Shown: positions 43,280 through 53,895 of the stretch, in pieces | How the letters are laid out: each line of letters starts with the position of its first letter | Numbering within the stretch: the first letter of the stretch is position 1 | Assembly (NCBI RefSeq): GCF_000743945.1 | Contig: NZ_CP009238.1 | Coordinates: 992,001 to 1,056,000 of the forward strand | From: Basilea psittacipulmonis DSM 24701 | Lineage (GTDB): Bacteria; Pseudomonadota; Gammaproteobacteria; Burkholderiales; Burkholderiaceae_B | Direction: 5' to 3' | DNA: 64,000 nt | Notes under the pieces: model-generated | What the model saw: the letters and a program-made list of their open reading frames with translations, nothing else | What the model was told of the DNA's origin: nothing | Databases searched by the model: none | Translations under genes and position numbers: made by a program

Positions 43280-45652
43280 TTATCCCTGCAAACGCTTCCA
43301 TGTTGAGACAACTGTATCCGGACTCAATGAAATAGACTGTATGCCTTTTTCACATAGCCATTGTGCCAAATCAATATGATCGCTTGGCCCTTGACCACAA
43401 ATACCAACATATTTGCCCAGTTTATTGCATGCCGTGATGGCTCGTTCTAGCATAAACTGTACGGCCTCATCTCGTTCATCAAAGTCTTGAGTCAGAATAT
43501 CCATGCCTGAATCTCGGTCTAAACCTAAGGTTAATTGGGTCATATCATTAGATCCAATCGAGAATCCATCAAAATATTCAAGAAATTTTTCAGCTAGGAT
43601 GGCGTTCGTAGGTACTTCACACATCATCACGATACGTAAACCATTTTCCCCACGTTTCAAACCGTATTTGGCCAGTAAATCAATCACTTTTCTGCCTTGT
43701 TCAATGGTTCTTACAAACGGTACCATCAATTCCACGTTTGTTAGGCCCATCTCTTCACGCACAAACTTCATCGCTTCACATTCCATACGGAAACATTCAG
43801 CAAAGTCCTCTGCCAAATAACGAGACGCACCTCTAAAACCAAGCATAGGGTTTTCTTCAATCGGTTCATAGCGTGAACCACCCACTAACTTACGATACTC
43901 GTTAGATTTGAAATCCGACAATCTAACAATCACAGGTTTAGGATAGAAAGCCGCCGCAATGGTCGCTACACCCTCTGCCAGTTTTTTCACAAAATAATCT
44001 CTGGGACTTGCATACCCTCTAGCAGCAGATTCCACCGCCAATTTCAAAGTATGGTCGATGTTCGGATAGTCCAATACAGCTTTAGGATGTAGGTTAATGT
44101 GGTTATTGATAATGAACTCTAAACGAGCTAATCCAACACCTGCATTAGGAATTCTAGAGCTTGCAAAGGCTAATTTTGGATTACCCAAGATCATCATCAA
44201 TTTTGCGGGTTTTTCAGGGTGTTCAGGCATATCTTGATAATCGATTTCTTCGATAACCGTCTCTAAAAGGCCCTCGTAAATCTTACCCTCATCGCCCTCA
44301 GCACATGAAACCGTCACTTCTTGACCGTCTTTCAATACTTCAGTCGCATCCCCACAACCTACTACCGCAGGCACACCTAATTCACGTGCAATAATCGCCG
44401 CATGACAAGTACGACCACCACGGTTTGTCACAATAGCCGCCGCACGCTTCATCACGGGCTCCCAGTTTGGATCCGTCATATCGGTAACTAATACATCACC
44501 CGGTTGAACTGCATCCATCTCACAAGCACTATTGATAATACGAACAGGGCCTGAACCAATCATCTGTCCAATCGCACGTCCTGATGTCAATACCGCACTG
44601 CTGGCTTTTAACTTATGACTGCGGATAATGCGTTCTTCTGACTCTTGGGAACGTACGGTTTCAGGTCTAGCTTGAAGAATGTAGATTTTACCATCGACAC
44701 CGTCTTTGCCCCATTCAATATCCATCGGACGACCATAGTGTTCTTCAATGATGCACGCGTATTTCGATAACTCAATCACTTCTTCATCAGTGATAGAAAA
44801 ACGATTGCGATCACTAATATCCACACTGACATCTTTTACCGACTCATGAGCATCAGGATCATCGTTAAAAATCATTTTCACTAATTTAGAACCCATGCTA
44901 CGGCTGATAATGGGATATTTGCCCGCTTTTAGCGTAGGTTTAAACACATAAAATTCATCTGGGTTCACCGCACCTTGGACCACTTTTTCGCCCAAACCAT
45001 AAGATGAAGTCACAAACACCACGTCTCTAAATCCTGACTCTGTATCCAATGTGAACATCACACCAGAACTACCTTTATCAGAACGTACCATACGCTGAAC
45101 ACCCGCAGAAATAGCCACTTCCGCGTGCGTAAACCCTTTGTGAACACGATAAGAAATCGCACGGTCGTTATATAACGAAGCAAACACTAAATGTACTTTT
45201 TCTAAGACATCCTCAATGCCTGCGACGTTTAAATAAGATTCTTGTTGACCTGCAAAAGAAGCATCGGGCAAATCCTCCGCAGTAGCTGATGAACGAACGG
45301 CAAACGATCCTTTACCATCGGCATCTAACTGAGCATAAGCCTGGCGAATCGCATCATCAAGTGCTTGGGGAAAAGGTGTGTCGATAATCCATTGTCTGAT
45401 TTCTTTACCTGCTTCAGCTAAAGCAATTACGTCCTCAGGATTCAGATCTTCTAAACGTGCTTCAATGCGTTTATCCAAGTTATCGGTTTTCAAAAAGTCT
45501 CTAAACGCATCGGCCGTCGTGGCAAAACCACCCGGAACACGAACACCTGCAGAAGAAAGCTGACTAATCATTTCGCCCAACGAGGCATTTTTACCGCCCA
45601 CCGAGCCAACATCAGTCATACGCAACTGCTCAAAAGGTAACACATAAGACAT
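43280..45652 (-). CDS. ppsA: Phosphoenolpyruvate synthase
   Basis: PpsA makes PEP from pyruvate and ATP. The 790-residue protein has the N-terminal ATP-grasp domain ([30 protein letters not shown]), the phosphohistidine domain with [15 protein letters not shown] (catalytic His near residue 419, with the Thr that PpsR phosphorylates next to it), and the C-terminal PEP/pyruvate barrel with [15 protein letters not shown] and the catalytic Cys in GICGQGPSD. An AGGAG precedes the ATG. The regulator ppsR is divergent, as in E. coli. Confidence 0.97.
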   Translation of the reverse strand: MSYVLPFEQLRMTDVGSVGGKNASLGEMISQLSSAGVRVPGGFATTADAFRDFLKTDNLDKRIEARLEDLNPEDVIALAEAGKEIRQWIIDTPFPQALDDAIRQAYAQLDADGKGSFAVRSSATAEDLPDASFAGQQESYLNVAGIEDVLEKVHLVFASLYNDRAISYRVHKGFTHAEVAISAGVQRMVRSDKGSSGVMFTLDTESGFRDVVFVTSSYGLGEKVVQGAVNPDEFYVFKPTLKAGKYPIISRSMGSKLVKMIFNDDPDAHESVKDVSVDISDRNRFSITDEEVIELSKYACIIEEHYGRPMDIEWGKDGVDGKIYILQARPETVRSQESEERIIRSHKLKASSAVLTSGRAIGQMIGSGPVRIINSACEMDAVQPGDVLVTDMTDPNWEPVMKRAAAIVTNRGGRTCHAAIIARELGVPAVVGCGDATEVLKDGQEVTVSCAEGDEGKIYEGLLETVIEEIDYQDMPEHPEKPAKLMMILGNPKLAFASSRIPNAGVGLARLEFIINNHINLHPKAVLDYPNIDHTLKLAVESAARGYASPRDYFVKKLAEGVATIAAAFYPKPVIVRLSDFKSNEYRKLVGGSRYEPIEENPMLGFRGASRYLAEDFAECFRMECEAMKFVREEMGLTNVELMVPFVRTIEQGRKVIDLLAKYGLKRGENGLRIVMMCEVPTNAILAEKFLEYFDGFSIGSNDMTQLTLGLDRDSGMDILTQDFDERDEAVQFMLERAITACNKLGKYVGICGQGPSDHIDLAQWLCEKGIQSISLSPDTVVSTWKRLQG

Positions 45653-45939
45653 ATCACGTCTCCTAATAATTGAAAAAAATTAAAAAAGCGAATTAATTAG
45701 AAACACAGCCATGTCGTTATACTTCTAGTTAATGAGCCTTTTATTATCGATAAGTTTATGTGACCTTTTTAAGCAATTATCACTATCAAGGATTGTACTA
45801 TTTTGAGGGGGCTTTGTCACAGAATTATGACTCATTCACCGTAAAACCCTTTCACTTTTTTTGTATCAAAGGTAACTTGTTTTAAAATCAATGCTAGCTT
45901 ATGGATAAACAACTGTATTGACTCAAAACGGGGAACACT
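45653..45939. other. Divergent ppsA/ppsR promoter region
   Basis: A 287-bp AT-rich spacer that must hold both promoters. No tandem repeat or RNA gene is seen. A GGGGAA ribosome site lies before ppsR and AGGAG before ppsA. I could not pick promoters with confidence. Confidence 0.5.
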
Positions 45940-46791
45940 ATGTCAACTACCTTACCACAAAGAACCGTATTTATTGTTTCGGATAGCACGGGGATTACTG
46001 CCGAGACGTTTAGTAACTCTGTCCTGACTCAATTTATTTCAGATTTTGATTTCAAACAAGCCAGAGAACCTTATATTACAACGGTTGAGAAAGCAAAAGA
46101 AGTTTTTTACGCCATCAAAGAAGCCCATATTGCGGACAATGCCAAGCCTATCGTGTTTAGTACGCTTGTCGATCATGAACTACAAAATATTATCAAAGAG
46201 GCTCCTTGTATTTTTCTGGATATTTTTGGTTCTTGTGTTCAACAACTATCTAACGCTTTGGAAGTCAGCCCCAAACGCGTGGTCGGTCGTTCACATTTAG
46301 ATGCAGAATCCGCCGCTTATCGCAAAAGAATGGATGCCATCAACTTTACCCTTGCCCATGATGATGGACAGTTTGTTCATGGTTTAGATCAGGCAGATGT
46401 CATTTTAGTGGGAGTCTCACGTTGTGGCAAAACGCCTACTAGCCTGTATCTTGCCATGCAGTATGGTTTAAAAGTGGCCAACTTTCCGTTAATTCCTGAG
46501 GATTTTGAGCGAGGCACTTTACCCTCTACACTTCATCCTTTCAAAGACAAACTTTTTGGCCTCTCTATCAATCCTGAACGATTAAGTCAAATTCGTGAGG
46601 AACGACGACCAAATAGCAAATACGCGTCTATCGTCCAATGCGTGATGGAAGTGGAAGCGGCCGAAGATATGATGAAACAAGAAGGCATCGAGTGGTTATC
46701 CACCACCACACGTTCTGTGGAAGAAATCTCAACTACTGTTTTGCATATTTTAGGATTAGACAGAAACATGAAGAAAACGCTGTCTGTTTAA
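45940..46791 (+). CDS. ppsR: PpsR, PEP synthase regulatory kinase/pyrophosphorylase
   Basis: PpsR (DUF299) inactivates PEP synthase by ADP-dependent phosphorylation of a Thr and reactivates it by phosphorolysis. The 283-residue protein has the characteristic VSDSTGITAETFSNSVL start and the P-loop-like GVSRCGKTPTSLYLAMQYG near residues 157-175. Full length. The final codons (KKTLSV, stop) are repeated twice more just downstream in 51-bp steps. Confidence 0.95.
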   Translation: MSTTLPQRTVFIVSDSTGITAETFSNSVLTQFISDFDFKQAREPYITTVEKAKEVFYAIKEAHIADNAKPIVFSTLVDHELQNIIKEAPCIFLDIFGSCVQQLSNALEVSPKRVVGRSHLDAESAAYRKRMDAINFTLAHDDGQFVHGLDQADVILVGVSRCGKTPTSLYLAMQYGLKVANFPLIPEDFERGTLPSTLHPFKDKLFGLSINPERLSQIREERRPNSKYASIVQCVMEVEAAEDMMKQEGIEWLSTTTRSVEEISTTVLHILGLDRNMKKTLSV

Positions 46792-46920
46792 GATAAGTCG
46801 ATGGTGTTAAGGTGATGTATGAAAAAAACACTGTCTGTTTAAGATAAATCGATGGTGTTAAGGTGATGGATAAAGAAAACGCCGTCTGTTTAAGATAAGT
46901 CGATAGTGTTACGGTGATGT
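46768..46920 (+). repeat. 51-bp tandem repeat copying the ppsR 3' end (3 units)
   Basis: Units 46768-46818, 46819-46869 and 46870-46920, each exactly 51 bp. The first contains the last seven ppsR codons and the stop; the others repeat this with few substitutions, followed by GATAAGTCGATGGTGTTAAG. Since 51 is divisible by three, each copy restores the same in-frame C-terminal peptide and TAA. Confidence 0.93.
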
Positions 46921-47217
46921 ATTTTAGATAAATACGGAAGTTAAAAACGATAGATTATTTGCGATCTTAGTTTTATGTTCGGATTTCATTCGTTTTTACA
47001 TTTCATTTTTTGCGTTTTAGTTAGATTAGCCAGAATAAGTCATACGAAAGATACTCTGGCTAATTTATTTTTAACCTCGTCACGAACACACCAATCTACC
47101 ACACATTCCGAGTAAAACAAGCATCTACCTACGTATCGAAGTAAACGACCTATTCATGCGGGATCGAGATAACTGTTAACATCATCAACATCCACACGTT
47201 CCGATCGCACCGTCAAT
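46792..47217. other. Convergent ppsR/holB spacer
   Basis: A 426-bp spacer with the two extra copies of the ppsR tail, about 100 bp of AT-rich sequence, a terminator hairpin (47026-47063), and about 150 bp with no recognised feature. Confidence 0.6.
47026..47072. terminator. Terminator between ppsR and holB
   Basis: Stem TTAGCCAGA / TCTGGCTAA (47026-47034 and 47055-47063) with a 20-nt loop, followed by TTTATTTTT. Orientation fits ppsR; it could also serve holB weakly. Confidence 0.7.
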
Positions 47218-48243
47218 TTATTTTTTTAAATTTTGAACAACCTTTTGCAAAACCGTTAACGCAAAGTTTTTAGGATTGAGGTTAATATTCAAATTATTTA
47301 ATGCAATTTGTTCATTTAACCATTTTTGTAATTGGCTGATCACCAGACAATTAGTCTGTTGAGCGATGGTCTGATAATATGATTGCAATGAGGGATAGTA
47401 GTGCGAATGGCCTGTTCGTTGGACCAAAGCAATATCTAACAAGAAACGATATAAACTGGCCAACCACTCTGAAATCGTTATATTTTCTAGCTTTTCAACA
47501 TAGGATGAAAGACTTGGAAACTGAGGCAAGCATAAATGATGAGCAAAGTCTTTTAACCAATAAGCAATCGGTTCATTTTCTGATGAAGCATAACTTGCAG
47601 CCTGCAAAGGGGCTCCACTACCGGCCGCCAGATAGTCCTGAGGATGTTCAATGCCTTGTTGTGTTAACCATGCGATGGATTGCGATTCAGGCGGAATGGG
47701 CAAGAAAAGACGACGACATCTTGAAATAATCGTCGGCAACACACGGCCCATCGAATGTGAAACCAGCAAAAAGACGACTTCTCCATAGGGCTCTTCAATC
47801 GACTTTAATAAAGCGTTTGAGGAAGCAATATTTAAGTCTTCGGCCAAATAGATCATCACGACACGTCGCCCACCTCGGTGACTGGAGATGCTTAGAAAAT
47901 CATCTAATTCACGTACTTTGCCAATCAGAATTTGTTTTGAAGTCGCTTTCTGAGGATCGTCAATTAAATGCGTCAATAATCCTCGTTCTGAAGCTTCCAT
48001 ATCTGAAATCAATAATCGAAAATCAGGATGATTCCATGATGCAAATAAATGACAAGATTGACAATGACCACAAGCCAAGCCATTTTTAGGCGATTCACAC
48101 AACAAGCTAGCACTGCCAGCCAAGGCAAATTGAAACTTACCTATTCCCTTTTGACCATGAATTAACCAAGCATGATTCATTCGGGGGTCGGTTAACCAAG
48201 CTTCAGGAGACTGCCAAGGATAAAACTCAAATGGACTCATCAT
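47218..48243 (-). CDS. holB: DNA polymerase III delta' subunit
   Basis: Delta' is the clamp-loader subunit that helps open the beta clamp. The protein has the P-loop-like HGQKGIGKFQFA, a zinc module (CESPKNGLACGHCQSCHLF), and SSNALLKSIEEP with the sensor region (SRCRRL). Start taken at the ATG at 48243, which overlaps the tmk stop as ATGA; seven codons of open frame upstream lie within tmk. About 341 residues, near E. coli HolB (334). The mltG-tmk-holB order is conserved. Confidence 0.92.
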   Translation of the reverse strand: MMSPFEFYPWQSPEAWLTDPRMNHAWLIHGQKGIGKFQFALAGSASLLCESPKNGLACGHCQSCHLFASWNHPDFRLLISDMEASERGLLTHLIDDPQKATSKQILIGKVRELDDFLSISSHRGGRRVVMIYLAEDLNIASSNALLKSIEEPYGEVVFLLVSHSMGRVLPTIISRCRRLFLPIPPESQSIAWLTQQGIEHPQDYLAAGSGAPLQAASYASSENEPIAYWLKDFAHHLCLPQFPSLSSYVEKLENITISEWLASLYRFLLDIALVQRTGHSHYYPSLQSYYQTIAQQTNCLVISQLQKWLNEQIALNNLNINLNPKNFALTVLQKVVQNLKK

Positions 48244-48845
48244 AAACTCACCACTTTTTGCCATAATTGCTGACGAATAACATCCATCGATTGGCTACTA
48301 TCGATTAGACAGTACCTAGCTGACGTTTGACTTTGCTTGATAAATCCATGTCTGACCTTATTAAAAAAATCTAAGGCTTCTTGTTCAAAACGATCTTTAT
48401 GCGTGCGAGAGGCCGCCATTCGTTCATTAGCAATCATCGGATCAATATCAAAAACAAAGGTAATATCAGGTTCTAGCCCTTTCTGAATCAAATCCTTAAA
48501 CTGCTGAATCACATTCAACGATACCCCTCTACCATAGCCTTGATAAGCAATGGTGCTATCGGTAAAGCGATCACATAACACCACTTTACCCGCCGCCAAT
48601 GAGGGCAAAATCACTTTTTTTAAATGATCGTCACGTGCTGCAAACACCAATAACAACTCTGATAAATCCGACATATCTTCGTTTAACACTAACTGTCTTA
48701 ACTGTTCTGCCACAGGTGTGCCGCCCGGTTCACGCGTTCTGACTACCTGTCTGCCTTGTTGGACAAACTGTTGTTCTAACCAATCGATATGCGAGCTTTT
48801 GCCTGCTCCATCAATCCCCTCAAGTGTAATAAATAAGCCACTCAT
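48240..48845 (-). CDS. tmk: Thymidylate kinase
   Basis: Tmk phosphorylates dTMP to dTDP. The 201-residue protein has the P-loop EGIDGAGKSS (residues 9-18), the TREPGGTP motif and the DRFTDSTIAYQGYGRG segment with DRF. One base separates it from mltG and it overlaps holB by 4 bp, so all three are coupled. Confidence 0.96.
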   Translation of the reverse strand: MSGLFITLEGIDGAGKSSHIDWLEQQFVQQGRQVVRTREPGGTPVAEQLRQLVLNEDMSDLSELLLVFAARDDHLKKVILPSLAAGKVVLCDRFTDSTIAYQGYGRGVSLNVIQQFKDLIQKGLEPDITFVFDIDPMIANERMAASRTHKDRFEQEALDFFNKVRHGFIKQSQTSARYCLIDSSQSMDVIRQQLWQKVVSL

Positions 48846-48846
48846 C

Positions 48847-49848
48847 TCACTGTCCTTTTTTCAGTATGTATTTTTTGACGTTTTTATTATGCTCATTTAA
48901 ATTTCGAGCAAATGCACTGGTTGTATCGCCTTTTGAGACAAAATAATAGTAGTCATGTTCTTCAGGATGTAACACTGCTTTAATAGAGGCCAAACTGGGA
49001 TTGGTAATAGGTGTGGGTGGCAAACCCAAGCGTGTATAAGTGTTCCACGGTGTATCGGTTTGTAAATCTACTTTTCTGATTCGACCTGTATAGTTCTCAC
49101 CCATGCCATAAATCACGGTCGGATCAGTCTGTAGCTTCATATTGGCTCTCAAACGGTTGATAAACACGCCAGCAATTCTTGCACGATCTTCTGGATGACC
49201 CGTTTCTTTTTCCACAATAGAGGCCAGAATTAAGGCTTCATAAGGCGTTTTCAAAGGTAGGTTCGCTTGCCTATTTGCCCATTCTTGTTGCAAAATTTTC
49301 TGAGCTTGTTCATAAGCTTTCTTTAGCACGACAAGATCTGAAGCCCCATAATAAAATACATAAGTATCAGGATAGAACAGGCCCTCCATGCTTTCATAAG
49401 GAATGCCTAATTTTTCTTTTAGCTGGCTTAAATCAGTGTGAACTAAGTTCGGATCAGCGTTCACCGTGTTTAAATAATCCTTGGTCGTGCGTCCTTCTAC
49501 CAAAGTCACTTTAAACTGCAATACCTGTCCGTTTTTAATCTTATCAATAATGCTTCTTGGCGTATCTCCACGATGAATTTCATACGCACCTGCTTTAAAT
49601 AATTTCGCATCCCCCTCCCAATTCACGTAAGCAACCCATAAATCAGGAATAATCTCAACGCCCTTTTCTTCCATGGTTTTAGCGAGTTTTCTAATGGATG
49701 TCCCTTTGGGAAACTCGATAATTACTTTGTCTTCTTTCATCGCAACAGGGTGATCAATCCAATGATACACTTTTCCGATGATTGCCACCACTAAGACTAG
49801 GCATAGAAAAATTAATGCCGAAAAGGTATACTTAATAAAACGCCACAT
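48847..49848 (-). CDS. mltG: MltG, endolytic peptidoglycan transglycosylase
   Basis: MltG (YceG) cuts nascent glycan strands and sets their length. The 333-residue protein has one N-terminal membrane segment (about residues 6-28), a LysM-like region, and the YceG catalytic part with ASIVEKETGHPEDRARIAGV (catalytic Glu in VEKETG), LQTDPTVIYG and TRLGLPPTPITNPS. Divergent from ygfZ with a 49-bp gap, as in many proteobacteria. Confidence 0.95.
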   Translation of the reverse strand: MWRFIKYTFSALIFLCLVLVVAIIGKVYHWIDHPVAMKEDKVIIEFPKGTSIRKLAKTMEEKGVEIIPDLWVAYVNWEGDAKLFKAGAYEIHRGDTPRSIIDKIKNGQVLQFKVTLVEGRTTKDYLNTVNADPNLVHTDLSQLKEKLGIPYESMEGLFYPDTYVFYYGASDLVVLKKAYEQAQKILQQEWANRQANLPLKTPYEALILASIVEKETGHPEDRARIAGVFINRLRANMKLQTDPTVIYGMGENYTGRIRKVDLQTDTPWNTYTRLGLPPTPITNPSLASIKAVLHPEEHDYYYFVSKGDTTSAFARNLNEHNKNVKKYILKKGQ

Positions 49849-49897
49849 AATTCGTTGGTAATTTAAAAAAATTATTTATCCTCTATTATAGAAAACT

Positions 49898-50731
49898 ATG
49901 TCATATACTACATCTAAAACCACATTATTCGCTATTTTAACTTTCCAAGGCGAAGACGCTAGCACTTTTTTACAAGGACAAATCAGCCAAGACGTTCGCA
50001 CACTAAACGAGACGGAACTTAAACTAGCTGCTTACTGTTCGCCAAAAGGCCGATTGTTAGCGAATTTCTGGCTGTGGAAAGATCAAGAAACCATTTATGC
50101 TTTAGTGCGTGCAGACATTGCAGAAAGCGTCCAAAAACGCCTAAAAATGTATATTTTGCGTGCTAAAGTTACCATTGATATTCATGATCAAATTGGCATG
50201 AGTTTTGAGCCCTCTGAACAGCCTAAACTCTCTGTCAAGAAAATCAATGACACCTATCACTTGTATTTTGGTGCGGATCGCCATCTTATTTTCCCTTATA
50301 CCGAGAATACGGCCGTTTCTAAAGAAGATGAATTTGCTTGGCAAAAAGCTGATATTCTTGATGGATATCCTTGGATTACGGCTGGAACGCAAGAAAGATT
50401 TCTCGCACAAGCGTTGAATTTTGATGCTTTAGGTGGCATCTCTTATACAAAAGGTTGTTATACAGGGCAAGAGATTATCGCTCGCACGCATTATCGCGGA
50501 CAGATTAAACGTGGTTTACGTAAAGCTGAATTGTCTTATGAAAGCCTCTCTCTTGGCGACACACCGCTAAACGAAGACGGGGATTATAGCGATCCTCTGT
50601 ATTTAAAACCGGGCCAAGATCTGACCTTTCCGAATAATGAAATCGGAGAAATCGTGAATGTCTGTCATCATGACGGAACGGTTTTTGTTCTATGTGTCGT
50701 CTCCCTCACTCCCGCTAAAGAAGCACAATGA
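49898..50731 (+). CDS. ygfZ: YgfZ, folate-binding Fe-S repair/assembly protein
   Basis: YgfZ is a tetrahydrofolate-binding GcvT-like protein that supports certain Fe-S enzymes such as MiaB. The 277-residue protein has the signature KGCYTGQEIIARTHYRG near residues 186-202, with the reactive Cys, and the N-terminal FLQGQISQDV. The C-terminus is shorter than in E. coli (326). The isc operon is encoded about 1 kb away, a sensible but loose link. Overlaps the next gene by 4 bp (ATGA). Confidence 0.92.
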   Translation: MSYTTSKTTLFAILTFQGEDASTFLQGQISQDVRTLNETELKLAAYCSPKGRLLANFWLWKDQETIYALVRADIAESVQKRLKMYILRAKVTIDIHDQIGMSFEPSEQPKLSVKKINDTYHLYFGADRHLIFPYTENTAVSKEDEFAWQKADILDGYPWITAGTQERFLAQALNFDALGGISYTKGCYTGQEIIARTHYRGQIKRGLRKAELSYESLSLGDTPLNEDGDYSDPLYLKPGQDLTFPNNEIGEIVNVCHHDGTVFVLCVVSLTPAKEAQ

Positions 50732-51516
50732 AACTGATCGATACACACTGTCATCTTGACTTTATTTCTTTTGAAAAAGAGATTGAACATGTATTAGAAC
50801 AGTCCGCCCAAGCAGGTGTTGGGGCCATTATCATACCGACAGTCAGTATGTCCAAGTATGAAACCGCCTTAGCATTAAGTGCTCGTTATAAACAGCTGTA
50901 CTTCTGTTTGGGCATCCACCCTCTTTTCATGCACGAAACGCAAGAAAAGGATATTGAGACCTTAGAATCCTTAATCAAAGAACAGCTCGATAACCCTAAG
51001 TTCCTAGGTTTGGGCGAGATTGGATTAGATTTTTATTATCCTGATAACGAGGAAGAAAAACAGATTCAGATTTTTAAGGCACAACTATCCTTGGCTAAAA
51101 AATACCAATTACCCGTGATGTTGCACACACGCAAATCCGCTGATCAAGTAATCAAATACCTCAGACAATACCAAATCACTCGAGGCATTGCTCATGCGTT
51201 TAATGGTAGTATGCAACAAGCTGAATCCTATATTAAACAAGGGCTAAAACTTGGGTTTGGCGGTGCTTGTACATGGTCCAGAGCCAAAAATATTCGTCGT
51301 CTTTTATGCGAAGTGGATCTATCGTCCATCGTGTTAGAAACGGATGCTCCCGATATTCCGCCTTATTGGCTAGATAAAGATGAGATGAACCTACCTCATG
51401 AATTAGGCAGAATCGCAGAAGAAATCGCACAGATTAAAGGCGTTCCTTTGGATACCTTGATTCAAAGTAGCACAAAAAATACTTTAGAGATCTTTCAGAA
51501 AGACATCGTTTTTTAA
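50728..51516 (+). CDS. TatD-family metal-dependent hydrolase (YcfH-like)
   Basis: Member of the TatD DNase family. The 262-residue TIM barrel has metal ligands in DTHCHLDF (residues 5-12), GEIGLDFYY, the mid-barrel LHTR, and ETDAPDIPP near the C-terminus. In E. coli YcfH is encoded downstream of holB; here it follows ygfZ with a 4-bp overlap on the other strand of the mltG-tmk-holB group. Substrate unknown. Confidence 0.92.
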   Translation: MKLIDTHCHLDFISFEKEIEHVLEQSAQAGVGAIIIPTVSMSKYETALALSARYKQLYFCLGIHPLFMHETQEKDIETLESLIKEQLDNPKFLGLGEIGLDFYYPDNEEEKQIQIFKAQLSLAKKYQLPVMLHTRKSADQVIKYLRQYQITRGIAHAFNGSMQQAESYIKQGLKLGFGGACTWSRAKNIRRLLCEVDLSSIVLETDAPDIPPYWLDKDEMNLPHELGRIAEEIAQIKGVPLDTLIQSSTKNTLEIFQKDIVF

Positions 51517-51626
51517 TAGTTTTTTTTTCGTCTATCACGAATGCTTTTTAAGTCTTATTCATACAAGAAACTGAAGTGACTGATTTTAGAGACATCGTTT
51601 TTTTGTAGTTGCTATAGATATAAAAA

Positions 51627-51675
51627 TAAGCTGAAACGCCCTGTTTTTGGACATTTCAGCTTAATCTTTTATTTT
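51627..51675. terminator. Bidirectional terminator between the TatD-like gene and fdx
   Basis: Stem TAAGCTGAAA / TTTCAGCTTA (51627-51636 and 51654-51663) with a 17-nt loop, A-rich on the left and ATCTTTTATTTT on the right. Ends both the plus-strand ygfZ-tatD unit and the minus-strand isc operon. Confidence 0.85.
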
Positions 51676-51684
51676 CACCAAAGA

Positions 51685-52023
51685 TTAATGATGTTCTCTA
51701 GCGTGATTTAAAGTGTATTTTGGAATTTCAATGACTAAATCTTCATCACCCATCTTTGATTGACAGGACAAACGAGAATACGCTTGCAAGCCCCATGCTT
51801 TGTCCAACATATCCTCTTCTTCATCCGTTGCCTCGTTTAATGAATCAAATCCCTCTTTGACAATCACGTGGCAGGTTGTGCAAGCACAGGACATTTCACA
51901 GGCATGTTCGATTTCAATATCCGCTTCCAACAAAGCCTGACACAGATTTTTACCCGTTGGAACTTCTAGTTCAGCTCCTTGCGGACATAAGGTTTCATGA
52001 GGCAATACAGTTAATTTTGGCAT
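51685..52023 (-). CDS. fdx: ISC-type [2Fe-2S] ferredoxin
   Basis: Fdx supplies electrons for Fe-S cluster assembly on IscU. The 112-residue protein has ligands in CEMSCACTTC (CX5CX2C) and the fourth Cys in SRLSCQSK. It is the last gene of the isc operon, with its ATG overlapping the hscA stop by one base (TAATG). No iscX follows: the next feature is a terminator. Confidence 0.96.
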   Translation of the reverse strand: MPKLTVLPHETLCPQGAELEVPTGKNLCQALLEADIEIEHACEMSCACTTCHVIVKEGFDSLNEATDEEEDMLDKAWGLQAYSRLSCQSKMGDEDLVIEIPKYTLNHAREHH

Positions 52024-53882
52024 TATAAATCTCCTACAGACTTACCAGACAATGCTTGGCGAATACTTCTATCCATTCTTTTGGCAGCGAAACCATCCGT
52101 TGCTTGGCTTAAAGCGGATACATTAGCACGAATCTCTTCTGTACTGCCCTGTTCAACCGCTTGCATAGTGGTCTGGATTAATCGTTCAATTTCAGCTTGT
52201 TCTTCTGAGCTTAATAAATCAGCATCCGTTTTCAACGCGGAGTGAACAGACTCTATCAGCTGTTTAGCCGACACTTGCTGTTCGCGATGAATGCGAATTT
52301 GGGCATCTTCATTAGAATGTTCTATACTATCGCGTAGCATATTAGCGATTTCTTCCTCACTGATGCCGTAAGAAGGTTTTACCGTCACGCCTGCATTAAC
52401 GCCTGTACTTAACTCTTGGGCTTCAACATTTAACAATCCATCCGCATCCACTTGGAATGTCACACGAATACGTGCTGCACCTGCCACCATGGGCGGAATA
52501 CCTCGTAATTCAAAGTGTGCCAAAGAACGGCAAGCTTCTACCGTATCACGTTCTCCTTGCAGAATATGCAAGCTCATGGCAGTTTGACCATCTTTATAAG
52601 TGGTAAATTCTTGAGCTCGTGCCACGGGAATAGTGCTATTTCTAGGAATAATATGTTCAACCAAACCGCCCATTGTCTCCAATCCTAACGATAACGGTGT
52701 CACATCCAATAACAACCAATCCTGATCAGCCATTGTATTACCGACTAATAAATTGGCTTGGCGAGCCGCACCTAATGCCACCACTTCATCGGGATTTAAA
52801 TTTGACAAAGGAGCTTGTCCAAAAAACTTCTCTAATTCATCACGGATAATCGGCATACGTGTCGCACCCCCTACCAACACCACGCCATCAATATCTTTAA
52901 CGGATAATTGGGCATCTGAGAGGGCCTGTTTCACAATATCCAACGTTTTATGTACCAAAGGCTGTGCAATGTTTTCAAAATGGCTTCGCGGATAATTTTG
53001 ATCAATATGCAAACCATCTGACAAACTAATCTTAATATCAGCCCTAGGTTCTGTACTCAATCGTTCACGTGCTTTGCGTGCCAAAGTCAACAAGGAACGC
53101 TTATCTTGGGCGGTTAAATGATCTTTGTCATGGTGACGCAAAATATCGTCCACCACTAATTTATCAAAGTCATCGCCTCCTAACTGCGTATCACCTGCGG
53201 TGGCAATAACTTCAAAGACTCCTTTGCTTAACTTTAAAATCGATACATCAAAGGTACCACCGCCCAGATCATAGACCACAAAAACGCCCTCGATCTGATT
53301 GTCTAATCCATAGGCCAAGGCTGCTGCAGTCGGTTCATTAATCAAACGAAGTACATTAATGCCTGCTAATCTTGCTGCATCTTTAGTTGCTTGTCTTTGG
53401 GTATCATCAAAATAAGCAGGTACCGTGATGACGGCCCCCACAATATCATCTTTTAAAGTGTCTTCTGCACGCTTTCGCAAAACTTCTAAAATTCTGGCCG
53501 ATACTTCCACTGGTGTGACCACTTTGTCATAAACCTTGAGTTTCACCATCGTATCTGAGGCTTCAAGGTGATATGGCAGTCCGAGACTTTGGGCCTCTTC
53601 ATATGATCGCCCCATTAAACGTTTCACAGAAACAATGGTATTAACGGGATCTTGGTTTTGACTACTGATGGCTTGATAACCGTATTCATATTGACCATTC
53701 TTTAAATAACGAATCACAGAAGGCATCAACACGCGTCCGTTCTTATCAGGGAAAGCTTCGGCAACATCATTTCTAACGGATGCCACCAAAGAATGAGTCG
53801 TTCCTAAATCAATACCAATTGCTAAACGTTTTTGGTGAGGTTTGGGAGATTGACCCGGTTCAGATATTTGAAATAATGCCAT
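52023..53882 (-). CDS. hscA: HscA, Fe-S assembly Hsp70 chaperone
   Basis: HscA is the specialised Hsp70 that, with HscB, releases clusters from IscU. The 619-residue protein has the actin-like ATPase domain ([38 protein letters not shown]) and a substrate-binding domain with [14 protein letters not shown]. The C-terminal tail lacks the DnaK EEVD-type end. Encoded between hscB and fdx. Confidence 0.96.
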   Translation of the reverse strand: MALFQISEPGQSPKPHQKRLAIGIDLGTTHSLVASVRNDVAEAFPDKNGRVLMPSVIRYLKNGQYEYGYQAISSQNQDPVNTIVSVKRLMGRSYEEAQSLGLPYHLEASDTMVKLKVYDKVVTPVEVSARILEVLRKRAEDTLKDDIVGAVITVPAYFDDTQRQATKDAARLAGINVLRLINEPTAAALAYGLDNQIEGVFVVYDLGGGTFDVSILKLSKGVFEVIATAGDTQLGGDDFDKLVVDDILRHHDKDHLTAQDKRSLLTLARKARERLSTEPRADIKISLSDGLHIDQNYPRSHFENIAQPLVHKTLDIVKQALSDAQLSVKDIDGVVLVGGATRMPIIRDELEKFFGQAPLSNLNPDEVVALGAARQANLLVGNTMADQDWLLLDVTPLSLGLETMGGLVEHIIPRNSTIPVARAQEFTTYKDGQTAMSLHILQGERDTVEACRSLAHFELRGIPPMVAGAARIRVTFQVDADGLLNVEAQELSTGVNAGVTVKPSYGISEEEIANMLRDSIEHSNEDAQIRIHREQQVSAKQLIESVHSALKTDADLLSSEEQAEIERLIQTTMQAVEQGSTEEIRANVSALSQATDGFAAKRMDRSIRQALSGKSVGDL

Positions 53883-53895
53883 AATGTATTGTTAA

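Noticed and set aside
46870..46900. Neisserial DNA uptake sequence (GCCGTCTG in the third ppsR-tail unit)
   Set aside because: Only one repeat unit has it, the last two bases do not match GCCGTCTGAA, and it arises by one substitution from the other units. No enrichment in the window.
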